Source of the DNA: Gammaproteobacteria bacterium
GTDB taxonomy: Bacteria; Pseudomonadota; Gammaproteobacteria; Steroidobacterales; Steroidobacteraceae
NCBI GenBank assembly: GCA_028293805.1
Contig: JAQGOC010000363.1
Location: 61,308 to 125,307 of the forward strand
Reading direction: 5' to 3'
DNA length: 64,000 bases
This document shows, piece after piece, positions 25,370 through 33,938 of the stretch (its first letter is position 1; every line of letters begins with the position of its first letter). The translations under genes and the position numbers were made by a program. The notes beneath the pieces are model-generated. The model was not told where the DNA came from and did not search any database. It saw only the letters and a program-made list of their open reading frames with translations.

Positions 25370-26584
25370 GTGACGGCCTACCTCCTCGACTGGTTGAGCC
25401 TGTTGGGCCGCTGGCTGCACCTGACCGCAGGCATAGCCTGGATCGGCTCTTCGTTCTATTTCATCTGGCTGGACAATCACCTCGTGCCGCCGAGTGACCG
25501 CGAGCTTGCGCGTAAGGGAGTCGCCGGGGAGTTATGGGCGGTGCACGGGGGCGGCTTCTACAACTCGCTCAAATACCGCCTCGCGCCGGAGACTCTGCCG
25601 CCGCAACTGCACTGGTTCTACTGGGAGGCGTACGCGACGTTCCTGTCGGGCTTCTTTCTCCTGAGTCTCCTCTACTACGGACAGGCCGAGGTGTATTTGA
25701 TCGATCCGTCCGTGGCGGCGCTCTCGAAGCCGGTCGCCATCGCCGCGGGCCTGGCGTTCCTGGCCGGTGGCTGGCTGATCTACGACGCTCTTTGCAAGTC
25801 CCGGCTCGGGCGCAACGGCCCGGCCCTCGGCGGGGTACTGGCGGTACTGCTCGTGGCGGCCGCGTGGGGTCTGTGCAATCTGTTCAGCGGACGCGGCGCG
25901 TATCTGGAATTCGGCTCGATGCTGGGCACGATAATGGTCGCGAATGTCTTCTTCGTCATTATTCCCGGCCAACGCGAGCTCGTGCGCGCCAAGCGGGAGG
26001 GGCGCGAACCCGATCCCCGCCACGCAATCGCCGGCAAGCTGCGTTCGACGCACAACACCTACTTTACGCTTCCGGTGTTGTTCGTGATGATCAGCAACCA
26101 TTACGCCATGACCTTCGGCGCCCGCGAGAACTGGCTGGTGCTGATTGCCGTCAGCGCGGCCGGAGTCAGCATCCGACAGTACTTTGTCGCGCGCCATAAA
26201 GCACACGAACGCAACGGCCACACCTCGTCGTTTCCCGCGGTGCTGGGTGTGTTGATCCTGGCCTGCGTTGCCTTTGCGCTGACGCCGGTACGCGCGCCCG
26301 GAACATCCGCCGCGGCAGGCTCGCACGCAGCGGGTTTTACACGCATCCAGGCAATCGTCGCGCAGCGTTGCCAGAGCTGTCATGCGGCCGCTCCCACTCA
26401 GCCCGGCTTCGCAGCTCCCCCCAATGGCGTGTTGCTCGATTCGCCCGAGCATATCCTGGCTCACACTACGCAGATGCGCCAACAGCTGGCGGCCCGCACC
26501 ATGCCGGTGGGCAATCTCACCGGTCTCACCGACAACGAGCGAACCGAACTGCTCACCTGGCTGGAAAATGGCGCGCCACACTGA
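25370..26584 (+). CDS. puuD: Urate hydroxylase PuuD (membrane protein with C-terminal cytochrome c domain)
   Basis: The 404-residue protein has an N-terminal membrane domain with about eight or nine helices (LLGRWLHLTAGIAWIGSSFY at the start). A C-terminal cytochrome c domain (about 318-404) contains the haem motif CQSCH. This is the layout of PuuD, which oxidises urate to 5-hydroxyisourate and passes electrons to the respiratory chain rather than to oxygen as soluble uricases do. The start is a GTG. Its end overlaps guaD by 17 bases. UraH, encoded first in the operon, uses its product. Confidence 0.92.
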   Translation: MTAYLLDWLSLLGRWLHLTAGIAWIGSSFYFIWLDNHLVPPSDRELARKGVAGELWAVHGGGFYNSLKYRLAPETLPPQLHWFYWEAYATFLSGFFLLSLLYYGQAEVYLIDPSVAALSKPVAIAAGLAFLAGGWLIYDALCKSRLGRNGPALGGVLAVLLVAAAWGLCNLFSGRGAYLEFGSMLGTIMVANVFFVIIPGQRELVRAKREGREPDPRHAIAGKLRSTHNTYFTLPVLFVMISNHYAMTFGARENWLVLIAVSAAGVSIRQYFVARHKAHERNGHTSSFPAVLGVLILACVAFALTPVRAPGTSAAAGSHAAGFTRIQAIVAQRCQSCHAAAPTQPGFAAPPNGVLLDSPEHILAHTTQMRQQLAARTMPVGNLTGLTDNERTELLTWLENGAPH

Positions 26585-27926
26585 CGGCACCGAAAAGCGC
26601 TGCGCACATCGCGGCGCGCTGCTGCACTTCCTTGCAGACCCGGGCTCCCACTCGGACCCGGCCAGTTTCGAATTCTTCGCCGACGGCCTGTTGGTGGTCG
26701 ATGAGGGGCGAGTCGCGGCGGTGGGACCGGCGGGGGAGTTGCTGGCCAGCCTGCCGGCCGATCTGCCGATCATCGAGCACGGCGGCGACATCCTCATGCC
26801 CGGTTTCATCGACACGCACATCCACTACCCGCAGACCGACGTGATCGGTTCCGGGGGACGGCAACTGCTCGACTGGCTCGAAGACCATACATTTCCCGCC
26901 GAGCGCCGCTTCTCGGATCCGGTGCACGCGCGGTCCGTCGCCGAATTCTTTCTCGACGAGCTGCTGCGCAACGGCACGACTACGGCGATGGTTTTCTGCA
27001 CGGTTCATCGGACTTCCGCGGAAGCCTTCTTCGATGCTGCGCTACGACGCCGCATGCGGATGATTGCGGGCAAGGTCCTGATGGACCGCAACTGTCCGCC
27101 CGATCTGCGCGATTCACCGGCCGCCGGCGCGCAGGACACCCGCGAGCTGCTCGAAAAATGGCACGGCCGGGAACGACTGCAATACGCGATCACCCCGCGG
27201 TTCGCCGCCACCTCATCCCCGGAGCAACTCGAGAGCGCCGGGCGCCTCGCGCGCGAGTTTCCGGATGTGCTCATCCAGACCCATGCCGCGGAGAACCTGG
27301 AAGAAGTGGCCTGGGTCCGGACGTTGTACCCCGACGCGCGCAGCTATATGGATGTTTATGACCGCTACGGCTTGGTGCGGGAGCGTGCCCTCTTCGCGCA
27401 TTGCATTCACATCGATCGGCTCGATCGCGAGCGCATGGCCAAGTCCGGGGCGGCGGCGGCGTTTTGTCCGGCTTCCAACCTATATCTGGGTAGCGGCCTG
27501 TTCGACATAGCCGCGGCGGATTGCGCCGGAATGCGGTTTTCGATCGCGACCGATGTCGGCGGCGGCAACAGCTTCAGCATGCTGCGAACCCTCGGGGACG
27601 CTTACAAAGTCGCGCACCTCGCGGGGCAGCATCTGCCGGCCCTGCGTGCCTTCTATCTGGCCACGCTGGGGGCCGCCCGGATCCTGGGCCTGCAGCACCG
27701 TGTAGGTCGCTTCAGCGCCGGCTCGGAAGCGGATTTCATTGTTCTCGATCTGAAGGCCACACCGCTGATTGCCCGGCGGACCGCTCAGGCGCGCTCACTG
27801 GAAGAACGCCTGTTGGCACTGCTGACGCTCGGGGACGATCGGGTCATCGCACGCACCTACATTCTCGGTCGTCAGGTGCACGGCGCGCCGGCCACGGCAC
27901 GCACAAACCGAAACAACTCCGGCTGA
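26568..27926 (+). CDS. guaD: Guanine deaminase
   Basis: The 452-residue amidohydrolase has the metal motif MPGFIDTHIHYPQTD (about residue 80) and the guanine deaminase segment GGRQLLDWLEDHTFPAE. It also has QTHAAENLEEVAW, FAHCIHID, FCPASNLYLGSGLFD and the final metal Asp in SIATDVGGG. It converts guanine to xanthine and ammonia. I chose the ATG at 26568, which overlaps puuD; the track start lies deep in puuD. The next gene starts 100 bases on, after the only sizeable gap in this run. Confidence 0.93.
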   Translation: MARHTDGTEKRCAHRGALLHFLADPGSHSDPASFEFFADGLLVVDEGRVAAVGPAGELLASLPADLPIIEHGGDILMPGFIDTHIHYPQTDVIGSGGRQLLDWLEDHTFPAERRFSDPVHARSVAEFFLDELLRNGTTTAMVFCTVHRTSAEAFFDAALRRRMRMIAGKVLMDRNCPPDLRDSPAAGAQDTRELLEKWHGRERLQYAITPRFAATSSPEQLESAGRLAREFPDVLIQTHAAENLEEVAWVRTLYPDARSYMDVYDRYGLVRERALFAHCIHIDRLDRERMAKSGAAAAFCPASNLYLGSGLFDIAAADCAGMRFSIATDVGGGNSFSMLRTLGDAYKVAHLAGQHLPALRAFYLATLGAARILGLQHRVGRFSAGSEADFIVLDLKATPLIARRTAQARSLEERLLALLTLGDDRVIARTYILGRQVHGAPATARTNRNNSG

Positions 27927-27951
27927 ACATCGTGCACAATCCGTCTATATT
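27924..27951 (+). promoter_or_regulatory. Internal promoter candidate with GntR operator copy 3 (ATCGTGCACAAT)
   Basis: ATCGTGCACAAT (27929-27940) is the third copy of the motif found twice upstream of uraH; the ten bases CGTGCACAAT are identical to copy 1. It sits between a possible -35 (TGAACA, 27924-27929) and -10 (TATATT, 27946-27951), with 16-base spacing. This is the only long gap in the operon and directly precedes the GntR gene, as expected for autoregulation. Confidence 0.5.
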
Positions 27952-28026
27952 TCGCATACGCTTCGGGCGTCTACCGCTCGTCTTTACCGCCGCTGCCGCC
28001 AGCGGTCCCGTCCCGGTACCCGACCC

Positions 28027-28809
28027 ATGACGAAGTCCACTGGAAGACGCAAATCGCCGGATGTGGCGCGCGGCAAGATCCGGCACAACGACTCCGCGGC
28101 TTTGCGCCTGCGGGCTGCGGGCTCGGACGGCGCCGACGCGGGCGAGGTGTACGAACGCATCTGGACGGCGATCATGGATCACAGCCTGCCGCCTGAGACT
28201 CGGCTGGTTGAAGAGCGTCTATGCGAGATCTTCGGGCTCGGGCGCACGCGTCTGCGTCAGGTGTTACAACGGCTGGCATACGAGCGCGTCGTAACACTCA
28301 TGCCCAATCGTGGTGCAATGGTATCCAAACCTTCGGCGCGCGAGGCGCGCGAAGTATTCGCGACCCGGCGCCTGCTGGAGGCGGGAAGCGTCGCGGCATT
28401 CATCGAGTCGGCAACACGCGCGGATTGCAGACGGATCCACGAACACCTCGCGCGCGAGAAGGCGGCGTGGCGCGATAACGACCGTCGCGCGGCCCTCACG
28501 TTATCGGGCGAGTTTCACCTGATCATCGCGGAGATCGCGGGGAATGACATTCTCGTGGAGCTCCTTCGGGATCTCGTATCCCGGTCCTCCCTGATCATCG
28601 CCGTGTTTCGGTCCCCCGGCACGCCCTCCTGTCCACCGGATGAGCACGAGAAGCTCGTCACGGCGCTGGAGCACCGCGATCGCAGCGCCGTCGACCTGAT
28701 GCTCCACCACCTCGATCACGTGCTTGGGGACCTGCGACTCGAAGACGCGAGCGACAAAACTGTCGATCTGCGCTCTGTATTCACGCGCGATCTCAGGCGG
28801 ACTTCATGA
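28027..28809 (+). CDS. GntR family (FadR/FCD subfamily) transcriptional regulator, probable purine catabolism regulator
   Basis: The 260-residue protein has a basic N-terminal extension (about 40 residues) and a winged HTH (about 45-105; ERLCEIFGLGRTRLRQVLQRL). An all-helical FCD ligand domain follows (about 115-240), with the metal/ligand residues in GEFHLIIAEIAGND and DEHEKLVTALEHRD. It is encoded inside the catabolic operon and overlaps puuE by four bases. It is therefore the best candidate reader of the three NNYGTSSACAAT sites. The ligand could be urate, allantoin or another intermediate; this is inference. Confidence 0.88.
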   Translation: MTKSTGRRKSPDVARGKIRHNDSAALRLRAAGSDGADAGEVYERIWTAIMDHSLPPETRLVEERLCEIFGLGRTRLRQVLQRLAYERVVTLMPNRGAMVSKPSAREAREVFATRRLLEAGSVAAFIESATRADCRRIHEHLAREKAAWRDNDRRAALTLSGEFHLIIAEIAGNDILVELLRDLVSRSSLIIAVFRSPGTPSCPPDEHEKLVTALEHRDRSAVDLMLHHLDHVLGDLRLEDASDKTVDLRSVFTRDLRRTS

Positions 28810-29777
28810 GCCACCCGTCGGCTGCCTACCCGCGTGACCTCGTTGGCTATGGCCGCGTGCCGCCGCATCCACGCTGGCCCCACCAAGCACGCATCGCCCT
28901 GCAATTCGTCCTCAATCACGAGGAAGGCGCCGAGAATTCCGTTCTGCATGGCGATGCGGTCTCGGAAACCTTTCTCTCGGAAATCATCGGTGCGCAGCCC
29001 TTCCCGATGCGGCATATGAGCATGGAGTCGTTGTTCGAATACGGCTCCCGAGCCGGGTTGTGGCGCGTTCTACGCGCGTTCGAGCAGCGCAAGCTGCCCC
29101 TGACGGTGTTCGCAGCGGCGTTGGCGCTCCTGCGACATCCGGAAGCGGCCGCGGCGTACCGCGAGCTCGGCCACGAGATCGCCGGTCACGGACTGCGGTG
29201 GATCAGTTATCAGCTCGTCGACGAGGCCACCGAACGCGCGCACCTGTCGGAAGCGGTGGCCATCCTGCGCGACGTGACCGGTGCAGCGCCGCTCGGCTGG
29301 TACACGGGTCGTGATAGCCCGAACACTCGCAGGCTGGTAGTGGAACATGGCGGTTTTGTGTACGACGCTGACTCGTACGCGGATGACCTGCCGTACTGGA
29401 CCGAGTTCACTGTGGAGAGCAACAACAGCTCGAGGCAGGTTGCGCATCTGGTCGTGCCGTACACCCTCGATACCAATGACATGCGCTTCGCAGCGCTGCA
29501 GGGCTTCAATTCCGGCACGCAGTTCTTCGACTACCTCCGCGATGCCTTCGACACGCTCTACCGCGAAGGCGATCCGGACGGCCTCGACGCGCCGAAGATG
29601 CTGTCCGTCGGACTGCACGCGCGGCTGATCGGCCGCCCGGGCCGGAGCGCCGCCCTGGAACGATTTCTCGACTACGTACTGGAGCACGAGCACGTTTGGA
29701 TCTGCCGGCGCATCGATGTCGCCCGGCATTGGATCGCGACGCATCCGGCGCCGCCATCGAACCAGGCACCCGCGTGA
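28806..29777 (+). CDS. puuE: Allantoinase PuuE (polysaccharide deacetylase fold)
   Basis: The 323-residue protein matches PuuE-type allantoinases, which are unrelated to the amidohydrolase AllB. It has LQFVLNHEEGAENSVLHGD near the N terminus, then EYGSRAGLWRVLRAFEQR, GHEIAGHGLRWISYQ (metal His pair) and LGWYTGRDSPNTRRLV. It hydrolyses allantoin to allantoate without requiring the zinc centre of AllB. The start is in a 4-base overlap with the GntR gene. A GTGA overlap joins it to the uraD-allC fusion, so the enzymes before and after this step are on one downstream polypeptide. Confidence 0.93.
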   Translation: MSHPSAAYPRDLVGYGRVPPHPRWPHQARIALQFVLNHEEGAENSVLHGDAVSETFLSEIIGAQPFPMRHMSMESLFEYGSRAGLWRVLRAFEQRKLPLTVFAAALALLRHPEAAAAYRELGHEIAGHGLRWISYQLVDEATERAHLSEAVAILRDVTGAAPLGWYTGRDSPNTRRLVVEHGGFVYDADSYADDLPYWTEFTVESNNSSRQVAHLVVPYTLDTNDMRFAALQGFNSGTQFFDYLRDAFDTLYREGDPDGLDAPKMLSVGLHARLIGRPGRSAALERFLDYVLEHEHVWICRRIDVARHWIATHPAPPSNQAPA

Positions 29778-31513
29778 TCCACCTGCACGAGCTCAACTCG
29801 ATGCCGACACAGGAGTTTGTAGCCACTCTGTCGGGTATATTCGAGCGTTCGGCCTGGGTGGCCGAGCGCGTGGCGACGCTGCGGCCGTTTCGTTCAGTGC
29901 TGCAGCTGCATGAGGCCATGTGCACGGCCGTGGATCGGGCGGGCATCGAGGCGCAATCCGTGTTGATCCGCTCGCATCCCGAGCTTGCCGGTCGGGCCGC
30001 GATCCGCGGCGAGCTGACCCCGGAGTCGACCCGGGAGCAGCTCGGAGCCGGTCTCGCTGCCTGCAGTTCGGAGGAGTTCGCGCGGCTGCAGACATTCAAC
30101 GCGGCGTATTCGAACAAGTTCGGCTTTCCATTTGTCCTTGCCGTGAAAGGTCATAATCGTGCCTCCGTGATCGCCTCGCTCGAGCAACGGATCGGCAACA
30201 CCGTCGAGCAAGAGCGCGCAGTGGCCGTGCGAGAGATCGGCAGAATCGCAGGATTTCGCCTAGCGGCGCTGGTTGGCGAACCCCTTGGTGCGCGGATCGT
30301 CTCCATGGCCGACTATCTCGCGCGACTCAGCGAGCACGAGCACGCACTCACCTGCTCCTACCTGACACCCACCCACCGTGCTACAGCGGTGCTGATCCGT
30401 GACTGGATGCTGAGCGCGGGTCTGGAAGTCCATGTCGACGCGGTGGGAAATGTCATCGGGCGCTGGCCCGGCACCGCGGCGGATGCTTCGACACTGCTGA
30501 CGGGATCGCATTACGACACAGTGGTCGATGCCGGGAGATTCGACGGCCGGCTGGGAATCCTGCTGCCGATCGCCGTAGCGGCGCAGCTCCAACGGGACGG
30601 CGCGGCTCTCCCGTATACGCTGACGATCATCGCGTTTGCTGAAGAAGAAGGTGTACGTTTCAAGTCGACCTTTCTAGGCAGCCGCGCCATCGCAGGCCGT
30701 TTTGATCCGGCGACCCTCGACAGCATTGACTGCGACGGCATCACCGTCCGCCAGGCAATGCAAGCGGCGGGTCTGGAGCCACGCGAAATACCCGCAGCCG
30801 CGTTCGATCCCGCGCGGCTTCTCGGTTTCGTGGAGGTGCATATCGAGCAAGGGCCGGTGCTGCTGAACGAAGGACTGCCGCTGGGAGTGGTGACGTCAAT
30901 CGCGGGCAGCCTGCGCTGCTTTGTTTCGATCACCGGCCTCGCCGGCCACGCGGGAACCGTACCGATGCATTTGCGGCGGGATGCAGCCGCCGCAGCCGCC
31001 GAAATCGTCCTGGCCGTGGAGCGGCATTGCACCGGGACCCCGGGGCTCGTGGGCACGGTCGGCCAGTTACAGGTGCCGGGGGGCGCGATGAATGTAATTG
31101 CAGGGCGCTGCGAGCTGAGCATCGATATCCGGGCCGACACAGATGAATTGCGAGACGTCGCTGCCGCGGCGGTCGTTGCTGATTGCGAACGCATCGCGGA
31201 CCGGCGCAAAGTCGAGATTCAGTGGCGTAAAGTACTGGAGATCGGCTCAGTACCGTGCGCGCCAGAGATGCAACGACGCTGGGCCGACAGCATCCGGCGC
31301 ACCACGGGCACTCCCGACGCGCGCCATCTTCCGAGCGGTGCCGGCCACGATGCCATGGTGATGGCAAACCTCACCGCCATGGGCATGCTGTTCGTTCGCT
31401 GCGGAAACGGCGGCATCAGCCATCATCCTGCCGAATCGCTCGCTGCGGATGATGCGGACCTCGCTGCGCGCGCCTTCGCCGACTTCCTACTCAACTTCTC
31501 CCACAACTCATGA
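29774..31513 (+). CDS. Bifunctional OHCU decarboxylase (UraD) / allantoate amidohydrolase (AllC) fusion
   Basis: The 579-residue protein is a fusion. Residues 1-168 are a complete UraD domain: catalytic His in SHPELAG (68-73), EQLGAGL, and FNAAYSNKFGFPFVLAVKG (109-126). Residues about 172-579 are a complete M20-type allantoate amidohydrolase: SHYDTVVDAGRFDGRLG (metal His and Asp, 246-262), AEEEGVRFKSTFLGSRA, VHIEQGPVL and the late SGAGHDAMVM. The domains catalyse OHCU to S-allantoin and allantoate to ureidoglycine, which are separated by the PuuE step. The start is a GTG in a GTGA overlap with puuE. Both active sites look intact, and no stop or frameshift interrupts the junction. Confidence 0.9.
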   Translation: MIHLHELNSMPTQEFVATLSGIFERSAWVAERVATLRPFRSVLQLHEAMCTAVDRAGIEAQSVLIRSHPELAGRAAIRGELTPESTREQLGAGLAACSSEEFARLQTFNAAYSNKFGFPFVLAVKGHNRASVIASLEQRIGNTVEQERAVAVREIGRIAGFRLAALVGEPLGARIVSMADYLARLSEHEHALTCSYLTPTHRATAVLIRDWMLSAGLEVHVDAVGNVIGRWPGTAADASTLLTGSHYDTVVDAGRFDGRLGILLPIAVAAQLQRDGAALPYTLTIIAFAEEEGVRFKSTFLGSRAIAGRFDPATLDSIDCDGITVRQAMQAAGLEPREIPAAAFDPARLLGFVEVHIEQGPVLLNEGLPLGVVTSIAGSLRCFVSITGLAGHAGTVPMHLRRDAAAAAAEIVLAVERHCTGTPGLVGTVGQLQVPGGAMNVIAGRCELSIDIRADTDELRDVAAAAVVADCERIADRRKVEIQWRKVLEIGSVPCAPEMQRRWADSIRRTTGTPDARHLPSGAGHDAMVMANLTAMGMLFVRCGNGGISHHPAESLAADDADLAARAFADFLLNFSHNS

Positions 31514-32811
31514 GCTCATCACACCATTCATCCATCACCACGGCCGGCGGCAGACTGCCAGCCGACGCTCTCATTGCGGAGATCGTCGAGCGTGACTTCG
31601 CTGGCGAATGCGCGTTCCTGGCCGAGCTTGTCAGGATACCGACCGACAACCCGCCCGGCGACTGTGCGGGACACGCTGCTCGTGCGCGAAGTCTGCTGGA
31701 GGCTTTGGGCTTCGTCGTTGAAGCGCATGCACCTGCGGCAGAGACGGTGAGCGCCGCGGGGATGATCTCCGCGACAAATCTCATCGTGCGTCAGACCTTC
31801 GGCGCTGGCGGCCCCTGCATCGCTCTGAACGCGCACGGTGACGTGGTGCCGCCAGGCCTGGGCTGGACAAAGGATCCGTACGGCGCGGAAGTCGTCGAGG
31901 ACCCGGTGCACGGGGCCACGATGTATGGTCGGGGCGTCGCCGTCAGCAAATCCGACTTCGCAACATACACCTATGCGCTGCGGGCATTGCTGGAGATTGC
32001 CGCGCGCGGCCACGCTCTGCACGGAACTGTAGAGCTGCACCTGACCTACGATGAGGAAGTGGGCGGCGATATCGGCCCACGCTGGCTGCTGACCCAGCAG
32101 CTGACTCGTCCGGACTATGCGATCTCTGCTGGATTTTCGTACGCGGTGACCACCGCTCATAATGGTTGCCTGCACCTGGAGGTGACGGTGCGGGGCCGGC
32201 AGGGTCATGCCGCCATGCCCGAGTCGGGCGTGGATGCCCTGGCCGCGACTACCGGTATTCTGCAGGCCATTTACGACTCTCGCGAGGAGTTGAAAGCGCA
32301 CCGCTCGAGCGTGCCTGGCATCCTTCATCCCACGATCAACGTGGGCCTGATCGAAGGGGGAATCAATACGAATGTGGTACCGGACCGCGTGACCTTCCGT
32401 ATCGACCGACGCATCATCCCCGAGGAAAACCCAGAGCAGGCGGAAAGTGAGCTGCGCGGCCTCATTGAGCGCGCTACCAGCTCGTTTGCCGGCATCCACG
32501 TCGAGATCCGCCGTATTCTGCTCGCGCTTCCTCTCACCCGTCTGCCCGGCGCGCAACGCCTTACACACACTCTGCAGAAGCATGGGGAGCGGATCTTCGG
32601 CGTCCCCATCGCCGAGCATGGAGTGCCTCTTTACACCGACGCGCGTCATTACACGGCTGCCGGAATTCCGACGGTCCTTTACGGGGCAGGACCGCGCACC
32701 TTGCGGGAAGCGAATGGACACGCCGCGGACGAATGCTTGCGTTTGAGCGATCTGCGTGGTGCGACGGCTACGATCGCCTGCACGCTCGCCGAAATGTTAA
32801 GTCAACCATGA
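31510..32811 (+). CDS. M20 family metallohydrolase (ArgE/DapE type), substrate unknown
   Basis: The 433-residue protein has the M20 dimetal layout: NAHGDVVPPG (metal His, about residue 113), DEEVGGDIGPRW (catalytic Glu pair), a lid domain (about 215-335) with VRGRQGHAAMPESGVD, and the C-terminal metal His in DARHYTAAGIP. It belongs to the ArgE/DapE/ACY1 branch rather than the hydantoinase/AllC branch, so it is not simply a second ureide amidohydrolase. The ATGA overlaps with genes on both sides place it firmly in the purine operon. It may act on a ureido or N-acyl intermediate after ureidoglycine, or on an imported derivative; neither is shown. Confidence 0.82.
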   Translation: MSSSHHSSITTAGGRLPADALIAEIVERDFAGECAFLAELVRIPTDNPPGDCAGHAARARSLLEALGFVVEAHAPAAETVSAAGMISATNLIVRQTFGAGGPCIALNAHGDVVPPGLGWTKDPYGAEVVEDPVHGATMYGRGVAVSKSDFATYTYALRALLEIAARGHALHGTVELHLTYDEEVGGDIGPRWLLTQQLTRPDYAISAGFSYAVTTAHNGCLHLEVTVRGRQGHAAMPESGVDALAATTGILQAIYDSREELKAHRSSVPGILHPTINVGLIEGGINTNVVPDRVTFRIDRRIIPEENPEQAESELRGLIERATSSFAGIHVEIRRILLALPLTRLPGAQRLTHTLQKHGERIFGVPIAEHGVPLYTDARHYTAAGIPTVLYGAGPRTLREANGHAADECLRLSDLRGATATIACTLAEMLSQP

Positions 32812-33938
32812 GGAATCATTCAATGCCTTTGTTGCGTTCCCTGCTCGCGATGATGTTCGCTGTATGCGCCATGAGCCAGAGTCTGGCCGCCGAGGGGGGC
32901 GTCCGGCGCAAAGTGATCATCGACCAGGATGCCTTCGGCCCCGCGACCTCGAACCTGCAGGCCATTCTCATGATTTTGCAGGCCAGCGACGTCGAGGTCC
33001 TCGGCATCACCGTCACCAGCGGCGACGGCTGGCGCGATGAAGAAGTCAGCCACACGCTGCGCATGCTCGAAATCGCCGGGCGTACCGACATCCCCGTCTA
33101 CCCGGGCGCAGTGTTTCCCCTCGTCAACACCGAGGCCCGCACGAAGCGCTGGGAGCAGCTTTACGGCAAGCTCTACTACAAAGGTGCCTGGACGGAGGTC
33201 TGGCCCAATCAAGGCGCGGTACGCCGCAGTCCCTATCACGAGCCGGCCGTAGTGCCTGCCTCGCCCGCGGGGGAGCCCAGAACCGAGGCCGCGCGCACAG
33301 ATGCCGCCACCTTCCTCACCCGCACGGTGCGTAAATTCCCGGGTCAGGTCACCATTCTCGCGGCCGGTCCGCTGACCGATCTGGCGGTGGCCGCGCAGCT
33401 CGACCCGGAATTCGCCGCCCTCGCCAAGGAACTCGTCTTCATGGGCGGCAGCTTCAACCCCGTGGCGTCCGACAATGCCTTCGCGGCCGAGTACGCCAAT
33501 GCGCCGCGCCGGGAATTCAACATGCGCTGGGATCCGGAAGCGGCATCCATCGTCCTGCACCAGCCGTGGCGGAAGATTACCGAAGTGCCGGTGGATCCCA
33601 CGACGAAGACCCTGTTCAAACCGGAATTGTTCCGGAAGATCGCCGCCGGCAAGGCCCCGTTCGCCGCTTACCTCGGGCGCTTCGGGCAACCGTTTCCCAT
33701 GTGGGACGAGCTCGCCGCGGCGGTGTGGCTGGATCCTTCGATCGTCACACGCGCCAAGACCCTGTTGGTCGACGTCGATACGAGCTTTACCGCCGGCTAC
33801 GGCAACACGTTGAGCTGGTCCGTTGGGGAAGGCCCCGGCGTCGGCGAGCGCCCCGTCGAGGTAGTGCTCGATATCGATCTGCCCAAGTTCGAGGACGAGA
33901 CCGTGAGTCTGCTCTCGTCACCGACACCACCGCACTGA
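32808..33938 (+). CDS. Secreted nucleoside hydrolase-like protein with altered Asp motif
   Basis: The 376-residue precursor begins with a signal peptide (LRSLLAMMFAVCAMSQSLAAE). The mature part has the inosine/uridine nucleoside hydrolase fold: VIIDQDAFGPATSN at the N-terminal calcium site, VLGITVTSGDGW, ILAAGPLTDLAVA, LVFMGGSFNPV and the C-terminal VWLDPSIV. Classical enzymes have DxDxxxDD; here the second Asp pair is replaced (DQDAFGPAT), so calcium binding or catalysis may differ. If active, it would release purine bases from nucleosides in the periplasm for the ABC importer. It is the last gene of the operon, in an ATGA overlap with the M20 gene. Confidence 0.8.
   Translation: MRNHSMPLLRSLLAMMFAVCAMSQSLAAEGGVRRKVIIDQDAFGPATSNLQAILMILQASDVEVLGITVTSGDGWRDEEVSHTLRMLEIAGRTDIPVYPGAVFPLVNTEARTKRWEQLYGKLYYKGAWTEVWPNQGAVRRSPYHEPAVVPASPAGEPRTEAARTDAATFLTRTVRKFPGQVTILAAGPLTDLAVAAQLDPEFAALAKELVFMGGSFNPVASDNAFAAEYANAPRREFNMRWDPEAASIVLHQPWRKITEVPVDPTTKTLFKPELFRKIAAGKAPFAAYLGRFGQPFPMWDELAAAVWLDPSIVTRAKTLLVDVDTSFTAGYGNTLSWSVGEGPGVGERPVEVVLDIDLPKFEDETVSLLSSPTPPH

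Noticed and set aside
25532-26821. 429-residue minus-strand ORF
   Set aside because: Antisense to puuD and the start of guaD; composition is not protein-like.
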